NCBI RefSeq assembly: GCF_003205875.1
Contig: NZ_PUBZ01000136.1
Span: forward strand, 62,001-126,000
From: Herpetosiphon llansteffanensis
Lineage (GTDB): Bacteria; Chloroflexota; Chloroflexia; Chloroflexales; Herpetosiphonaceae
Direction: 5' to 3'
DNA length: 64,000 bases
Below the pieces are notes generated by a model. It saw nothing but the letters and a program-made list of their open reading frames with translations. It made no database searches and was not told the origin of the DNA. Position numbers and translations under genes: made by a program. Positions 1 through 8,199 of this stretch are shown one piece after another; the stretch's first letter is position 1, and every line of letters starts with the position of its first letter.

Positions 1-397
1 GTGCGGTAATATTTGCTATTACGGTATCCATTTTTTATAAATACTTGAGAATTGATCGTGACGATATAATTGAAAAAATAGTTTTTGCAACTACGCCATT
101 GATTTTTTAATTGCACCTCTTTCATGGATTCACCATATTCTGCTAGTTTACCCAACTATTCTTTATTTGTTTAAAGTATACTATGCTGAATATCCAGTAA
201 AAATGAATATTCGCTTTATTGGAATTAATAGTATTGCAGTCTGTTTATCACTATTTCAACTAGGGACACCACGAATCCCAGCATTGCCGCTGGTATTTAT
301 CCTCTGGTTAATGATGCTAGAAGTTATTGTTAAACAGCAATCATTGCGCCCAACCGTAATCCAAGCACAACCAATTGAAGCGCTTAGCCATAGTTAA
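1..397 (+). pseudogene. C-terminal part of a GT87/DUF2029-like membrane glycosyltransferase, frameshifted
   Basis: Two adjacent reading frames join into one hydrophobic protein end. Frame 3 from the window start runs through ...VFATTPLIF and stops at 108-110. Frame 2 is open from 74 to the stop at 395-397 and contains IAPLSWIHHILLVYP, which resembles the SP(I/L)SWxHH loop typical of GT87 (DUF2029) polyprenol-phosphate-dependent mannosyltransferases. Adding one T to the T6 run at 103-108 gives a continuous ...TPLIFLIAPLSWIHH... reading. The gene therefore looks inactivated by a single-base deletion, or the assembly has a homopolymer error. The N-terminus lies outside the window. Family assignment rests on one motif and hydrophobicity only. 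Confidence 0.5.
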
Positions 398-403
398 ATA
401 AAA

Positions 404-441
404 ATCCTACGAGCAGCAGGCAAACGCAACACTCGTAGGAT
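404..441 (-). terminator. Intrinsic terminator after the roadblock gene
   Basis: Perfect 10-base arms ATCCTACGAG (404-413) and CTCGTAGGAT (432-441). On the minus strand the hairpin is followed by TTTTATTTAA. It sits between two convergent reading frames and may stop both. Confidence 0.75.
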
Positions 442-450
442 AGTTGGATT

Positions 451-813
451 TTAGAGGGTATCTTGGAGTTTTACGACCAATTGTTTGAGGGCAAAGCGGG
501 CGCGGCCCAGGTTGCCGCCGCCATTGACTGCCAACACAGCGAAGTAGCCGGGGATGATTTGCGATGCCAAGTAGGTGGCATTATCGGTCTCAACCGCGAC
601 ATCACGGACTTGGCCAGCCTTTAAGCGCGAGGCGGCTCCCGCAGCGGCGGCAGCAAGGCCGCCAAGCTCCACTTCAGCAACATCTTTGCTAAAGTTTGCA
701 TCAACATCGTTGAGGAGCATTTCAACGCCCAGCCCGTCTGTCCCCACGACTCCGGCCAATTTAACACCGGGTACGTTTTCAATCGCGCTGGCCAAAATGT
801 CTTTCATCCCCAT
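451..813 (-). CDS. Roadblock/LC7 domain protein
   Basis: A 120-residue single-domain protein of the roadblock/LC7 (MglB-like) fold. It has an N-terminal helix, a GVVGTDGLGVEM strand-turn, an Ala/Gly-rich central helix and a second strand pair ending in NLGRARFALKQL. Family members act as small-GTPase regulators or dimeric scaffolds (MglB is the GAP for MglA in polarity and gliding). No GTPase gene is adjacent, so the partner is unknown. The ATG at 813 follows AAGGAG with five bases between. The first gene downstream of recR on the same strand, it may be cotranscribed with the recR/dnaX block and ends at the hairpin at 404-441. Confidence 0.8.
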   Translation of the reverse strand: MGMKDILASAIENVPGVKLAGVVGTDGLGVEMLLNDVDANFSKDVAEVELGGLAAAAAGAASRLKAGQVRDVAVETDNATYLASQIIPGYFAVLAVNGGGNLGRARFALKQLVVKLQDTL

Positions 814-897
814 AGTGGCTCCTTATCAACAAACTGTGCAGTGAGTTCTGATGTTTGAGCTATCATACCACACCGCGACCGCTCTGCAATGCGCTGC

Positions 898-1512
898 TTA
901 CATTTCGCGGCGGCCTTGCAGCGCGCGACCCAAGGTTACTTCATCTGCATACTCTAAATCGCTGCCCATCGGCAAGCCCCGCGCCAAGCGGGTTACGCGA
1001 ATACCCAAGGGGATAATCTCACGCGCCAGATAGGCTGCCGTGGCATCGCCCTCAAGGTTGGGGTTGGTCGAAAGAATCACTTCTTCGATTGGTTCAACCC
1101 GCAAGCGACTGAGCAACTCGCGAATTTTCAAATCTTCGGGGTTAATGCCTTCGACAGGCGAAATTGCGCCGTGCAGCACATGATACAGCCCTTTGAACTC
1201 GCCAGTACGCTCCAACGCCACCACATCCAGCGGCTCCTCGACCACACAAACTTGGCGTTCATTGCGATTGGCATTGGTGCAAATGCTGCACGGGTCATCA
1301 ACCGTAATATTAAAGCAGCGATTGCAAAAAATCGTGGTATCTTTCATGGCCATAATCGCGTTGGCCAAGCGCTCCGATTGCTCGCGTTTGGCGCGCAGCA
1401 GATAGAAAACCAAGCGTGAGGCCGATTTTGGCCCAATTCCAGGCAAGCGATTAAATTCATCAATTAATTTTGAAACTGGTTCTGGCGTAATTGTATCGTA
1501 CCCAAATGCCAC
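898..1512 (-). CDS. recR: Recombination protein RecR
   Basis: A 204-residue protein of full RecR length. An N-terminal helix-hairpin-helix (LPGIGPKSASRL, about residues 23-34) is followed by a four-cysteine zinc finger (Cys63, 66, 75, 78) and a Toprim domain beginning VCVVEEPLDV and containing the YHVLHGAISP stretch. RecR loads RecA at gaps with RecF/RecO. The start is GTG at 1512, with GGAG eight bases upstream. It follows ybaB and dnaX in the widely conserved dnaX-ybaB-recR order, but a strong hairpin separates it from ybaB. Confidence 0.97.
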   Translation of the reverse strand: MAFGYDTITPEPVSKLIDEFNRLPGIGPKSASRLVFYLLRAKREQSERLANAIMAMKDTTIFCNRCFNITVDDPCSICTNANRNERQVCVVEEPLDVVALERTGEFKGLYHVLHGAISPVEGINPEDLKIRELLSRLRVEPIEEVILSTNPNLEGDATAAYLAREIIPLGIRVTRLARGLPMGSDLEYADEVTLGRALQGRREM

Positions 1513-1539
1513 AGTACACGCTCCACAGTTAAGTTAAAA

Positions 1540-1563
1540 CAGGGTGGTCGCACGACCACCCTG
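1540..1563 (-). terminator. Hairpin between ybaB and recR
   Basis: Arms CAGGGTGGTCG and CGACCACCCTG around a two-base loop (a four-base loop if the closing pairs open), followed on the minus strand by TTTTAACTTA. It looks like an intrinsic terminator placed only about 30 bases before the recR start, so recR is expressed either by read-through or from a promoter inside this gap. Confidence 0.7.
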
Positions 1564-1583
1564 AATCGGGGTTAGCCGCCGTT

Positions 1584-1889
1584 TTAGAATAAGCCAGGAA
1601 TGTTCAAGCCGCCAGTGAGTGGCCCCATTTTGGCGTTTGAAAGCTCTTCGGCCTTCTTCGAGGCATCGTTGATTGCCAACATCAGCAAATCTTGTAGCAT
1701 TTCAATTTCGTTGGGGTCAACCGCTTCTGGTGCAATGACAATGCTGAGAATTTCGCGGTGGCCATTCATTTTGACTTCAATCACACCGCCGCCAGCGCTG
1801 CCTTCGACCAAGGTTTTGCCCAAATCTTCTTGAGCTTGCATCAATTTCTTTTGCATTTGTTGCAATTGATTGAGCATTTTGCGATCCAT
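1584..1889 (-). CDS. YbaB/EbfC family nucleoid-associated protein
   Basis: A 101-residue member of the YbaB/EbfC family: a glutamine-rich N-terminal helix (MLNQLQQMQKKLMQAQEDL), a short beta-sheet VIEVKMNGHREILSI, an acidic PEAVDPNEIEML turn and a C-terminal helix. The family forms tweezer-like dimers that bind DNA. The ATG at 1889 has AAAGGAG upstream at good spacing. Lying directly downstream of dnaX, as in most bacteria, strengthens the call. Confidence 0.93.
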   Translation of the reverse strand: MDRKMLNQLQQMQKKLMQAQEDLGKTLVEGSAGGGVIEVKMNGHREILSIVIAPEAVDPNEIEMLQDLLMLAINDASKKAEELSNAKMGPLTGGLNIPGLF

Positions 1890-1966
1890 TATGATACTCC
1901 TTTGTAGAAAATTGCTATCCTAAAGCAGTGCAAGTATAAGAAATTCAATCTAAATGTCAAAGTAGT

Positions 1967-3700
1967 TTAGCTGCCATCCTCTTGCACGCCAACAATGCGG
2001 GCATCGAAGATGTTGCGCGCTGCTTTGACAATGTGATCCTTCATAATCTCTTCGCGCTGGCGACGAGCATCACGAGCACGATTTTGCTGATCGCGGTTGG
2101 CTTCTTCGCCGCGCACAAAGATTTGGCGACCAACTGCCTTGGCCAGCAGGTCTTCGATCAAACGGCGCTGGGTTTGGTCATCAAGCTGCTTGGTGTGAAA
2201 CGGCGATGGCGTGCCAATCAGCAAGGTATTATCTTCGAGGCCCAATGGCTCGCAGCTTTTGAGCACCGCTTGCAAGCGTGGGTTGTAGGGCTTGAGATCT
2301 TCGATTACCTGCAACCAAACCGCTTCAACTTCAGCCAAGATAATTTCTGATTCGGCCAAAACGATATGTTGCTCGGCCTCAGGCAGTGGTTGAACTGCTA
2401 CGACCGCTGCCACGGTTACTGACGCTGATTCAACAACCTGTGGTGGTTGCTCAACGCTTGGTGGCTCAACCTTCGCTGCCGCTGGAGCAACTGGCGTTGG
2501 CCGTTGCTGCGCTGCTGGCTCTGCTTGGCGGGGTGCTGCTGGCACTGGTGTTGGGCGGGCTACTGGCGCAACTCCAGCGCGAATTGGGCTGGGTGCTGCA
2601 ACCACAACTGGCGCTGGCACAACCAAGGCTTCGACAACCGCCATCTCCAAAGGCAACTGGCCATAGGGCGTGGTGCGCAATTGATGATCAAGCCCGCTAA
2701 AGATTTTGAGCCAAGCCAAAATCGAGGCTAAGGCTAATTGTTGCGCATGGCTTTGCATGGTTGCCAAAACATCGTGGCCAACATCGAGCAAGTCGGCGGA
2801 GCCGCCCGATTTGAGCAGCATCAGGCCACGTAGATAGCTCACCACATCGCGGGTAAATTGGCGTAAGTCAGCACCTTGGTCGGCAATTGTGTTGATCACG
2901 CTGAGCGCTGCGGCCACATCTTCGCCAGCAAACGCCGTAACCAAGGTTTCGACCTCGCGCGAGGCAGTTGCCCCCAGCAAACTTTGGACGCGGCTTAATG
3001 GAATTTGTGGCTCGCCATAGCCCATCAGCTGATCGAGGATGCTCATTGCATCGCGCATCGAGCCAGTTGCCGCCCGCGCAATCGCTTCAGCCACGCCAGG
3101 TTCAAGGAAAACGCCTTCTTCGCCAGCAACCCATTCGAGGTGGGCAATTGTGTTGGCGATGGTATGCCGATTGAAGACAAAACGCTGACAGCGCGAAAGA
3201 ATCGTCGCTGGCACTTTGTGAAATTCGGTCGTCGCCAAAATAAACATGGCATGGTCTGGTGGTTCTTCGAGGGTTTTGAGCAGCGCATTGAAGGCAGCGG
3301 TGCTCAGCATATGCACTTCGTCGATTACATAGACTTTTTTGCGAAATTGGGTTGGGCGAAATTGCACTTTTTCAATAATTTCGCGCGCATCATCAACGCT
3401 GGTATGCGAAGCTGCGTCCATCTCAATCACATCGACGGCGCGGCCCTCGACAATCGAGCGGCAGGCGCTGCATTCGCCACAAGGCCGCAAACGCGGATCG
3501 CTTTGCTCACAATTGACCGCCTTGGAAAGAATCCGCGCGGCACTGGTTTTGCCGACCCCACGCGGCCCGGTAAATAAATAGGCATGGCCAATCCGATTGG
3601 CCACGATTGCATTGCGCAAGGCCTGCACAATATGGGCTTGGCCAACCAGATCATCGAAGGTCTGCGACCGCCATTTTCGATATAACGCTTGCGACGACAT
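1967..3700 (-). CDS. dnaX: DNA polymerase III subunit gamma/tau
   Basis: A 577-residue clamp-loader ATPase. Walker A is GPRGVGKT (45-52), the zinc module is Cys64/74/77/80, Walker B is VIDEVHML (125-132), and the sensor region includes LATTEFHKVPATILSRC. From about residue 360 a Pro/Ala/Val-rich linker leads to a C-terminal domain with WLQVIEDLKPYNPRLQAVL, resembling the tau region that contacts the polymerase. The length suggests a tau form. I saw no obvious A-rich slippage site, although one was not sought systematically. It heads the dnaX-ybaB-recR cluster. The upstream gap is repeat-rich. Confidence 0.96.
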   Translation of the reverse strand: MSSQALYRKWRSQTFDDLVGQAHIVQALRNAIVANRIGHAYLFTGPRGVGKTSAARILSKAVNCEQSDPRLRPCGECSACRSIVEGRAVDVIEMDAASHTSVDDAREIIEKVQFRPTQFRKKVYVIDEVHMLSTAAFNALLKTLEEPPDHAMFILATTEFHKVPATILSRCQRFVFNRHTIANTIAHLEWVAGEEGVFLEPGVAEAIARAATGSMRDAMSILDQLMGYGEPQIPLSRVQSLLGATASREVETLVTAFAGEDVAAALSVINTIADQGADLRQFTRDVVSYLRGLMLLKSGGSADLLDVGHDVLATMQSHAQQLALASILAWLKIFSGLDHQLRTTPYGQLPLEMAVVEALVVPAPVVVAAPSPIRAGVAPVARPTPVPAAPRQAEPAAQQRPTPVAPAAAKVEPPSVEQPPQVVESASVTVAAVVAVQPLPEAEQHIVLAESEIILAEVEAVWLQVIEDLKPYNPRLQAVLKSCEPLGLEDNTLLIGTPSPFHTKQLDDQTQRRLIEDLLAKAVGRQIFVRGEEANRDQQNRARDARRQREEIMKDHIVKAARNIFDARIVGVQEDGS

Positions 3701-3749
3701 CTATACTCAACCCTTTTGAAACATCAGTCTCAATTATAGCATGCCCACC

Positions 3750-3870
3750 GATATGAATTATGAAGGATGAGGGATGAATTATGAAGGCAGAAGGCAGAAT
3801 AAATTATGAAGGATGAGGGATGAATTATGAAGGCAAAAGAAATTATGAAGGATGAGGGATGAAGGCAAAA
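3750..3870. repeat. Low-complexity intergenic repeat (ggatgaggg / aattatgaagg type)
   Basis: The text alternates AATTATGAAGG, GATGAGGGATG and AGGCAAAAG-like words several times. The same words recur at 24780-24880, 39450-39500 and 58800-58900. No coding potential is seen. The 383-base gap between dnaX and the BrkB gene contains only this, the palindromic element at 3905-3947 and about 130 bases without recognisable features. Confidence 0.7.
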
Positions 3871-3904
3871 GAATATGATCGAGATTAGAACCACAAAATC
3901 GACA

Positions 3905-3947
3905 CCCCTCGCCCGCGTTTTCGTGGGCGAGGGGCTGGGGGTGAGGG
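3905..3947. repeat. REP-like palindromic element
   Basis: CCCCTCGCCC (3905-3914) pairs with GGGCGAGGGG (3925-3934) and is followed by a CTGGGGGTGAGGG tail. The same arms and tail recur at 14671-14720, 14762-14800 and, in shorter form, 28378-28405, always between genes. Confidence 0.75.
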
Positions 3948-4083
3948 CATGCTTTTGGTTGTCAATCCAATGAACCAATACACATAGCCCAGCGCCTATA
4001 GCCAATTTCTCGTGGTATACGAGTTGCAATTAACCAATCTAGCACGAATTGAGGATTTAACCTATGCAAGCGAGGAGGCCCAG

Positions 4084-5166
4084 ATGCAGCCAAGCATCCT
4101 GAATTTATTTAAGCAAACCTTCAAAGAATGGGGCGATGATAAAGTGCCTCGCTTAGGTGCGGCCTTGGCCTATTACACGGTATTTTCCTTGGCTCCGCTG
4201 TTGATCATCGCGATTAGTATTGCTGGTTTGGTGTTTGATCAAGAGGCGGCGCGCGGTGAAGTAACCCGCCAATTATCGACCCTGATTAGCAACGATGCAG
4301 CCAAAGCGATCAACGAGATTATTGAGCAATCGAGCAACCAGAAATCTGGTATTATTGGCACACTGATTGGGGTGGCAACCTTGCTCTTTGGTGCTTCGGG
4401 CGTGTTTGGCCAGCTCAAAGATGCCATGAACACCATTTGGGGCGTTGAGCCAAAGCCAGGCCGTGGCATTTGGGGCTTTGTGCAAGAACGCTTTTTCTCG
4501 TTCACGATGGTGCTGGGCGTGGGCTTTTTGCTCTTAGTTTCGTTAATTATCAGCACGATTCTTGATGCTGGTAAAAATTGGCTGTTTGGCGAAGAGATTG
4601 GTATCGTATTTCAGATGGTCAATATTATTGTTTCATTTGGAATTATCACAGTGGTATTTGCGCTGCTGTTCAAATTCTTGCCCGATGTCAAAATGGCATG
4701 GCGCGATGTTTGGATTGGTGCAGCGCTGACGGCGTTGCTGTTTACGATTGGTAAATTTGCGATTGGCCAATATCTGAGCCGCAGTAGCACGGCCTCGACC
4801 TTTGGTGCAGCTGGCTCATTGATTATTATCCTCGTGTGGGTTTATTATTCGAGCCAAATTCTCTTTTTTGGCGCTGAATTTACCCAAGTGTATGCCAATA
4901 TGTATGGTTCGCATGTTGTTCCTGATGATAATGCCGTTGCGGTTACTGACGCTGCCCGCGCTGAACAAGGTATGAGCAACCGCCATTCGCCACGTGATCA
5001 GCGCACGCCACGCCCAGCAACCAGCGCTGGTAAACCACAAGTTATCGTGACTGAACGCTTTAAATCATTGGAAAAACAACGCTATGTGGCGGCTGTTTTG
5101 GGCTTTTTGCTGGCAGTCGTTGCGGGTGCATTCAAAAGCTTGCTGAAGGATAAACCATCATCCTAA
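4084..5166 (+). CDS. YihY/BrkB family inner-membrane protein
   Basis: A 360-residue protein of the YihY/BrkB (formerly RNase BN-annotated) family. A short amphipathic N-terminus leads into GAALAYYTVFSLAPLLIIAIS, the family signature around the first membrane segment, followed by about five more hydrophobic segments and FGAAGSLIIILVWVYYSSQILFFGAEF near residue 250. A hydrophilic tail with Arg/Pro-rich sequence is followed by a further hydrophobic segment (AAVLGFLLAVVAGAF) close to the C-terminus. The ATG at 4084 is preferred over an upstream GTG because AGGAGG lies five bases before it. The physiological role of the family is unsettled; a transport or envelope role is usually assumed. Confidence 0.9.
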   Translation: MQPSILNLFKQTFKEWGDDKVPRLGAALAYYTVFSLAPLLIIAISIAGLVFDQEAARGEVTRQLSTLISNDAAKAINEIIEQSSNQKSGIIGTLIGVATLLFGASGVFGQLKDAMNTIWGVEPKPGRGIWGFVQERFFSFTMVLGVGFLLLVSLIISTILDAGKNWLFGEEIGIVFQMVNIIVSFGIITVVFALLFKFLPDVKMAWRDVWIGAALTALLFTIGKFAIGQYLSRSSTASTFGAAGSLIIILVWVYYSSQILFFGAEFTQVYANMYGSHVVPDDNAVAVTDAARAEQGMSNRHSPRDQRTPRPATSAGKPQVIVTERFKSLEKQRYVAAVLGFLLAVVAGAFKSLLKDKPSS

Positions 5167-5187
5167 ATTACAAACACGATGCAAAAC

Positions 5188-5215
5188 AGCGGGGCTTCGG
5201 CTCCGCTTCGTTATT
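5188..5215 (+). terminator. Intrinsic terminator after the BrkB gene
   Basis: AGCGGGGC-TTCG-GCTCCGCT hairpin (5188-5207, one G-T pair) with a UUCG tetraloop, then TCGTTATTTTAG. It lies 22 bases after the stop codon. Confidence 0.8.
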
Positions 5216-5363
5216 TTAGGCTTAGGAGAGAAGTCTTGGGGGCTTATCTGATTTCATGATACCATGCGCGACAAGCCTGAGTCAATCGGCAATTCGATCA
5301 GTAGACAAATCAAGTTGGCTGCCCTACGATAGCCGTTCAAGCCATCAAAGAGGAGTGTATGCT

Positions 5364-5783
5364 ATGACAGACCTGCGGCAGTCCGAAGAAGCATATCAAG
5401 TCGACCGTGAATATAAGCGCATGGAGCGCGAGTTGCAGGAAGCTAAGGTTGCCAATCGCGAGTTGCGCCGACGGCTGGAAAAGGTTCAGCAACAGCTTAA
5501 CGAAACATCGAATGCCTACAATAAAACTGTCAAAAATATGCTCGATATGATTCGTGAAAACAATGAATTAACCGTTGAATGCGAACGCCTGCGTTGGTAT
5601 AGCGGGCGCTACGATAGCGAACAGATTCGGGTTGAAACCAAACAATTGCCCAAACTCAGCCCCGATGAAGCCCGTGCGATTCGCAAGGCCATGGCCCGCT
5701 TGCACCACCCCGACATCGGCGGCAGCATCGAACGCATGCAATTGTGGAATAGTCTCTTAGACCAGATTGAGCAAGGCCATTAA
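5364..5783 (+). CDS. Coiled-coil protein with C-terminal J-domain-like HPD motif
   Basis: A 139-residue protein. Residues about 5-75 are strongly predicted coiled coil (REYKRMERELQEAK, RRRLEKVQQQLNE, many heptad Leu/Val). The C-terminus reads LSPDEARAIRKAMARLHHPDIGG, where helix, then HPD (115-117), then GG and a helix QLWNSLLDQIEQ match helix II-loop-helix III of a DnaJ domain. Helix I is not evident, so this is either a reduced J-domain or a chance HPD. The ATG at 5364 has AGGAG eight bases upstream; an earlier in-frame start lacks one. It lies 18 bases before rsmI and is probably cotranscribed. The function is unknown; an Hsp70 partner is inference. Confidence 0.75.
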   Translation: MTDLRQSEEAYQVDREYKRMERELQEAKVANRELRRRLEKVQQQLNETSNAYNKTVKNMLDMIRENNELTVECERLRWYSGRYDSEQIRVETKQLPKLSPDEARAIRKAMARLHHPDIGGSIERMQLWNSLLDQIEQGH

Positions 5784-5801
5784 GCACAACGAAGGAAGGT
5801 T

Positions 5802-6689
5802 ATGGCTGTACTGTATGTGGTTGCCACCCCAATTGGCAACCTTGAAGATATTAGTCCGCGTGGTTTGCGCATCTTACAAGAGGTTGGCTTAATTGCCGCC
5901 GAAGATACGCGCCACACCCGCAAATTGCTGCAACGCTATCAGATTGAAACGCGGCTGATTGCCTACCACGAGCACAATAAACTTGCCCGTCTAGATACGA
6001 TTTTGCTAGCCTTGGCCAACGGCGATGATGTGGCCTTGGTCAGCGATGCAGGCACGCCCGCGATTTCCGACCCTGGCTATGAGTTGGTTGGGGCGGTGAT
6101 TGGCGCTGGCTTTGCGGTGGTGCCAATTCCTGGGCCAAGCGCGGTGATTACTGGGCTTAGCGCTTCTGGCTTGCCAACCGATCGCTTTTATTATTTGGGC
6201 TTTCCGCCACGCCGCTCGAAAGAACGAATTGCTCTGTTCAGCGAAGTTGTCGATATTCCAGCAACCTTGGTGGTGTATGAAGCGCCGCACCGTATTTGTG
6301 ATTGTTTGGCCGATGCCTTGAGCGTATTGGGCGATCGTCCGGCGGCGGTGGCTCGCGAATTAACCAAATTGCACGAGCAGTTTGTGCGTGGCACGCTCAG
6401 CGACTTGGTGGCGCATTTCAATACGACCGAGCCACGCGGCGAGTTTGTGTTGATGATCGGCGGTGCTACTCGCCCAGCCAAACGCAAACCAACCAGCAGC
6501 ACAACCAACGAGCTTGGGGTTATTGTCGAAGAAGCGCCTGCTGATGTCGATTGGAATTTGATTCGGGCTGAGTTGCAACGCCTGCGTGCTGAAGGCTGGA
6601 CGGGAACCAAAGCCGCCAAACAGCTCGCCAAACAATACGAGCTTGATCGCCATCAAGTCTATAGCGAATGGAGCAACTTGCCAGAATAA
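5802..6689 (+). CDS. rsmI: 16S rRNA (cytidine-1402 2'-O)-methyltransferase RsmI
   Basis: A 295-residue tetrapyrrole-methylase-fold protein. The N-terminal LYVVATPIGNLEDIS motif, the AEDTRHTRKLL loop, VSDAGTPAISDPGYELV and PIPGPSAVITGLSASGL are diagnostic of RsmI, and the C-terminal LTKLHEQFVRGTL and GEFVLMIGG segments follow. RsmI methylates the ribose of C1402 in the decoding centre using S-adenosylmethionine. A C-terminal extension of about 60 residues ends in a helix-turn-helix-like KQLAKQYELDRHQVYSEW, as in many family members. GAAGGAAGG sits just upstream of the ATG. Confidence 0.97.
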   Translation: MAVLYVVATPIGNLEDISPRGLRILQEVGLIAAEDTRHTRKLLQRYQIETRLIAYHEHNKLARLDTILLALANGDDVALVSDAGTPAISDPGYELVGAVIGAGFAVVPIPGPSAVITGLSASGLPTDRFYYLGFPPRRSKERIALFSEVVDIPATLVVYEAPHRICDCLADALSVLGDRPAAVARELTKLHEQFVRGTLSDLVAHFNTTEPRGEFVLMIGGATRPAKRKPTSSTTNELGVIVEEAPADVDWNLIRAELQRLRAEGWTGTKAAKQLAKQYELDRHQVYSEWSNLPE

Positions 6690-6785
6690 GCCCAAAGTCG
6701 CACTTCTGACTGGTCATTTAAGGCGTATGATTAAGCTTGGGAATTAATCTGGCTGCCCTGAGCAGTGTGTGACGAAAGGTCTTGC

Positions 6786-7514
6786 ATGAGCGAGCAAACA
6801 TTTACACCCAAACGGATTTTGGTGGTCGTTGCCCACCCCGACGATGCCGAATTTGTCTGTAGTGGCACGTTGTCACGTTGGTATCGCGAGGGCCACGAGA
6901 TCCATTTTTGTCTCTGTACCGATGGCAACAATGGCTCAAGCGACCCCAACATGACTTCTGAGCGTTTGGCTGAAATTCGCCAAGCTGAGCAACGCGCTGC
7001 TGCGGCGCATGTTGGGGCCGATGTGAGCTTTCTGCGTTTTGAAGATGCAGCGTTAGAACCAACCCAAGAAGTGCGCAAGGCAATTACACGGGTGATTCGG
7101 CGCTTCAAGCCTGATATTGTGGTTTGCCAAGATCCAGCTTTCCGCTATAGCGACGATTATTTGAACCATCCCGACCATGTGGCGGCTGGCAATGCAACCT
7201 TTGCGGCAATTATGCCCGCAGCCTCAACCCGTTTGATCTTCCCTGAACTTTTGGAAGAAGGGCTTGAGCCACACAATGTTCGTCAGGTTTATTTGATGGG
7301 TGGTGCGCAAGTTGATACGTGGATTGGTTTGACTGAGGAAGATTTTCAGTTGAAGCTCAAGGCTTTGCGTGAGCACAAATGCCAATTGGGCGATTGGGAG
7401 CCGGAGCAGATGATGCGTGAGTGGGCTGTGTCTACCGCAAAGTTGGCTCGCGAGGCTGGGGTCGAGTGCGAATTGGCCGAATCGTTTAAGCTCGTGACCC
7501 TTGTTCGAGATTAA
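6786..7514 (+). CDS. PIG-L/LmbE family zinc deacetylase
   Basis: A 242-residue member of the GlcNAc-PI de-N-acetylase (PIG-L/LmbE) superfamily. The zinc and catalytic motif AHPDDAE is at residues 16-22, and the second zinc ligand motif HPDH occurs in YLNHPDHVAAG near residue 120. Between them lie the TDGNNGSSD and RLAEIRQAEQ segments typical of the family. Substrates range over N-acetylglucosaminyl conjugates, mycothiol/bacillithiol precursors and others, and nothing here picks one. The ATG at 6786 is preferred to an upstream GTG because GAAAGG precedes it. Its last 29 bases overlap the end of the convergent HD-domain gene. Confidence 0.92.
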   Translation: MSEQTFTPKRILVVVAHPDDAEFVCSGTLSRWYREGHEIHFCLCTDGNNGSSDPNMTSERLAEIRQAEQRAAAAHVGADVSFLRFEDAALEPTQEVRKAITRVIRRFKPDIVVCQDPAFRYSDDYLNHPDHVAAGNATFAAIMPAASTRLIFPELLEEGLEPHNVRQVYLMGGAQVDTWIGLTEEDFQLKLKALREHKCQLGDWEPEQMMREWAVSTAKLAREAGVECELAESFKLVTLVRD

Positions 7515-8187
7515 GCAAGCGTTGGGCTGAACTGATAAAGCGAGGATCGTAGGCTGCAATTTCATGCCAACGGTCCTCGTCGTTTTGCAGGCCGTTAAGC
7601 AACCGCTGTTGTACATCGAGCAAGGCATTACGAATGGTGGGATAGGCGCGTTTTTGCTCGAAACGCCCAACATCAAGCACCTCGCGGGCCAATTCTACGC
7701 TATATTTGGCGATCCAGCGTGGTTTGAGCCGCTGCCAATCGAGCAAGGGCATTGGTCTGGTGTTGCTCAAGAGATCGCTGGTTTTAACCCAAAACGCTTG
7801 TGGTGGCAAGATCGCGATCGTCGCATAATATTGCTCAGTAGTTTTGTTATGCCGATCCAAGCCATCCAACAAGGGAAATAAATCGCCAAGCCGTACCAAG
7901 GCAGGTCGGGTATTAATGTATTGCAGTAGTTCGTCGCGGCTAATTTGATCATCTTCAAGCAAATCGTGCCAGAGCGCAATCACGGTGGCAATTTCATCGC
8001 GAATGCCAAACACCTCGACAATTTGCAAGGCAACTTCGACTAAATGATACAAATAAGGCTGATCGCTGAGCGGACGCATGCGCCCAGCGTTGCGTTCAAC
8101 CGCCAGTTGTAAGGCTGGCTCGACTGCCGAGCCAAGGTGTGCTGCTCGCAGCCGTGCCAATAACGCTTCTGTTGGTAGATGTTGCAT
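7486..8187 (-). CDS. HD-domain protein resembling the RelA/SpoT hydrolase domain
   Basis: A 233-residue all-helical protein. The segment from about residue 38 reads RPLSDQPYLYHLVEVALQI ... ATVIALWHDLLEDD, giving His48 and the His74-Asp75 pair followed by LLEDD. This mirrors the H...HD..ED pattern of the (p)ppGpp hydrolase domain of RelA/SpoT and of stand-alone MESH1-type hydrolases. No synthetase or TGS domain follows. A metal-dependent phosphohydrolase is likely, but the substrate is not shown. AAGGAG lies five bases before the ATG. It is the last gene of a trhO-SDR-HD operon. Confidence 0.75.
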   Translation of the reverse strand: MQHLPTEALLARLRAAHLGSAVEPALQLAVERNAGRMRPLSDQPYLYHLVEVALQIVEVFGIRDEIATVIALWHDLLEDDQISRDELLQYINTRPALVRLGDLFPLLDGLDRHNKTTEQYYATIAILPPQAFWVKTSDLLSNTRPMPLLDWQRLKPRWIAKYSVELAREVLDVGRFEQKRAYPTIRNALLDVQQRLLNGLQNDEDRWHEIAAYDPRFISSAQRLLNLEQGSRA

Positions 8188-8199
8188 AAGTTCTCCTTT

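Noticed and set aside
3005-3577. 190-residue plus-strand frame opposite dnaX
   Set aside because: dnaX is unambiguous here; the antisense frame has no ribosome site, no domain and a composition expected from the codon bias of dnaX.
4012-4083. Longer N-terminus of the BrkB protein from a GTG at 4012
   Set aside because: AGGAGG lies five bases before the ATG at 4084, and the added residues do not resemble the family.
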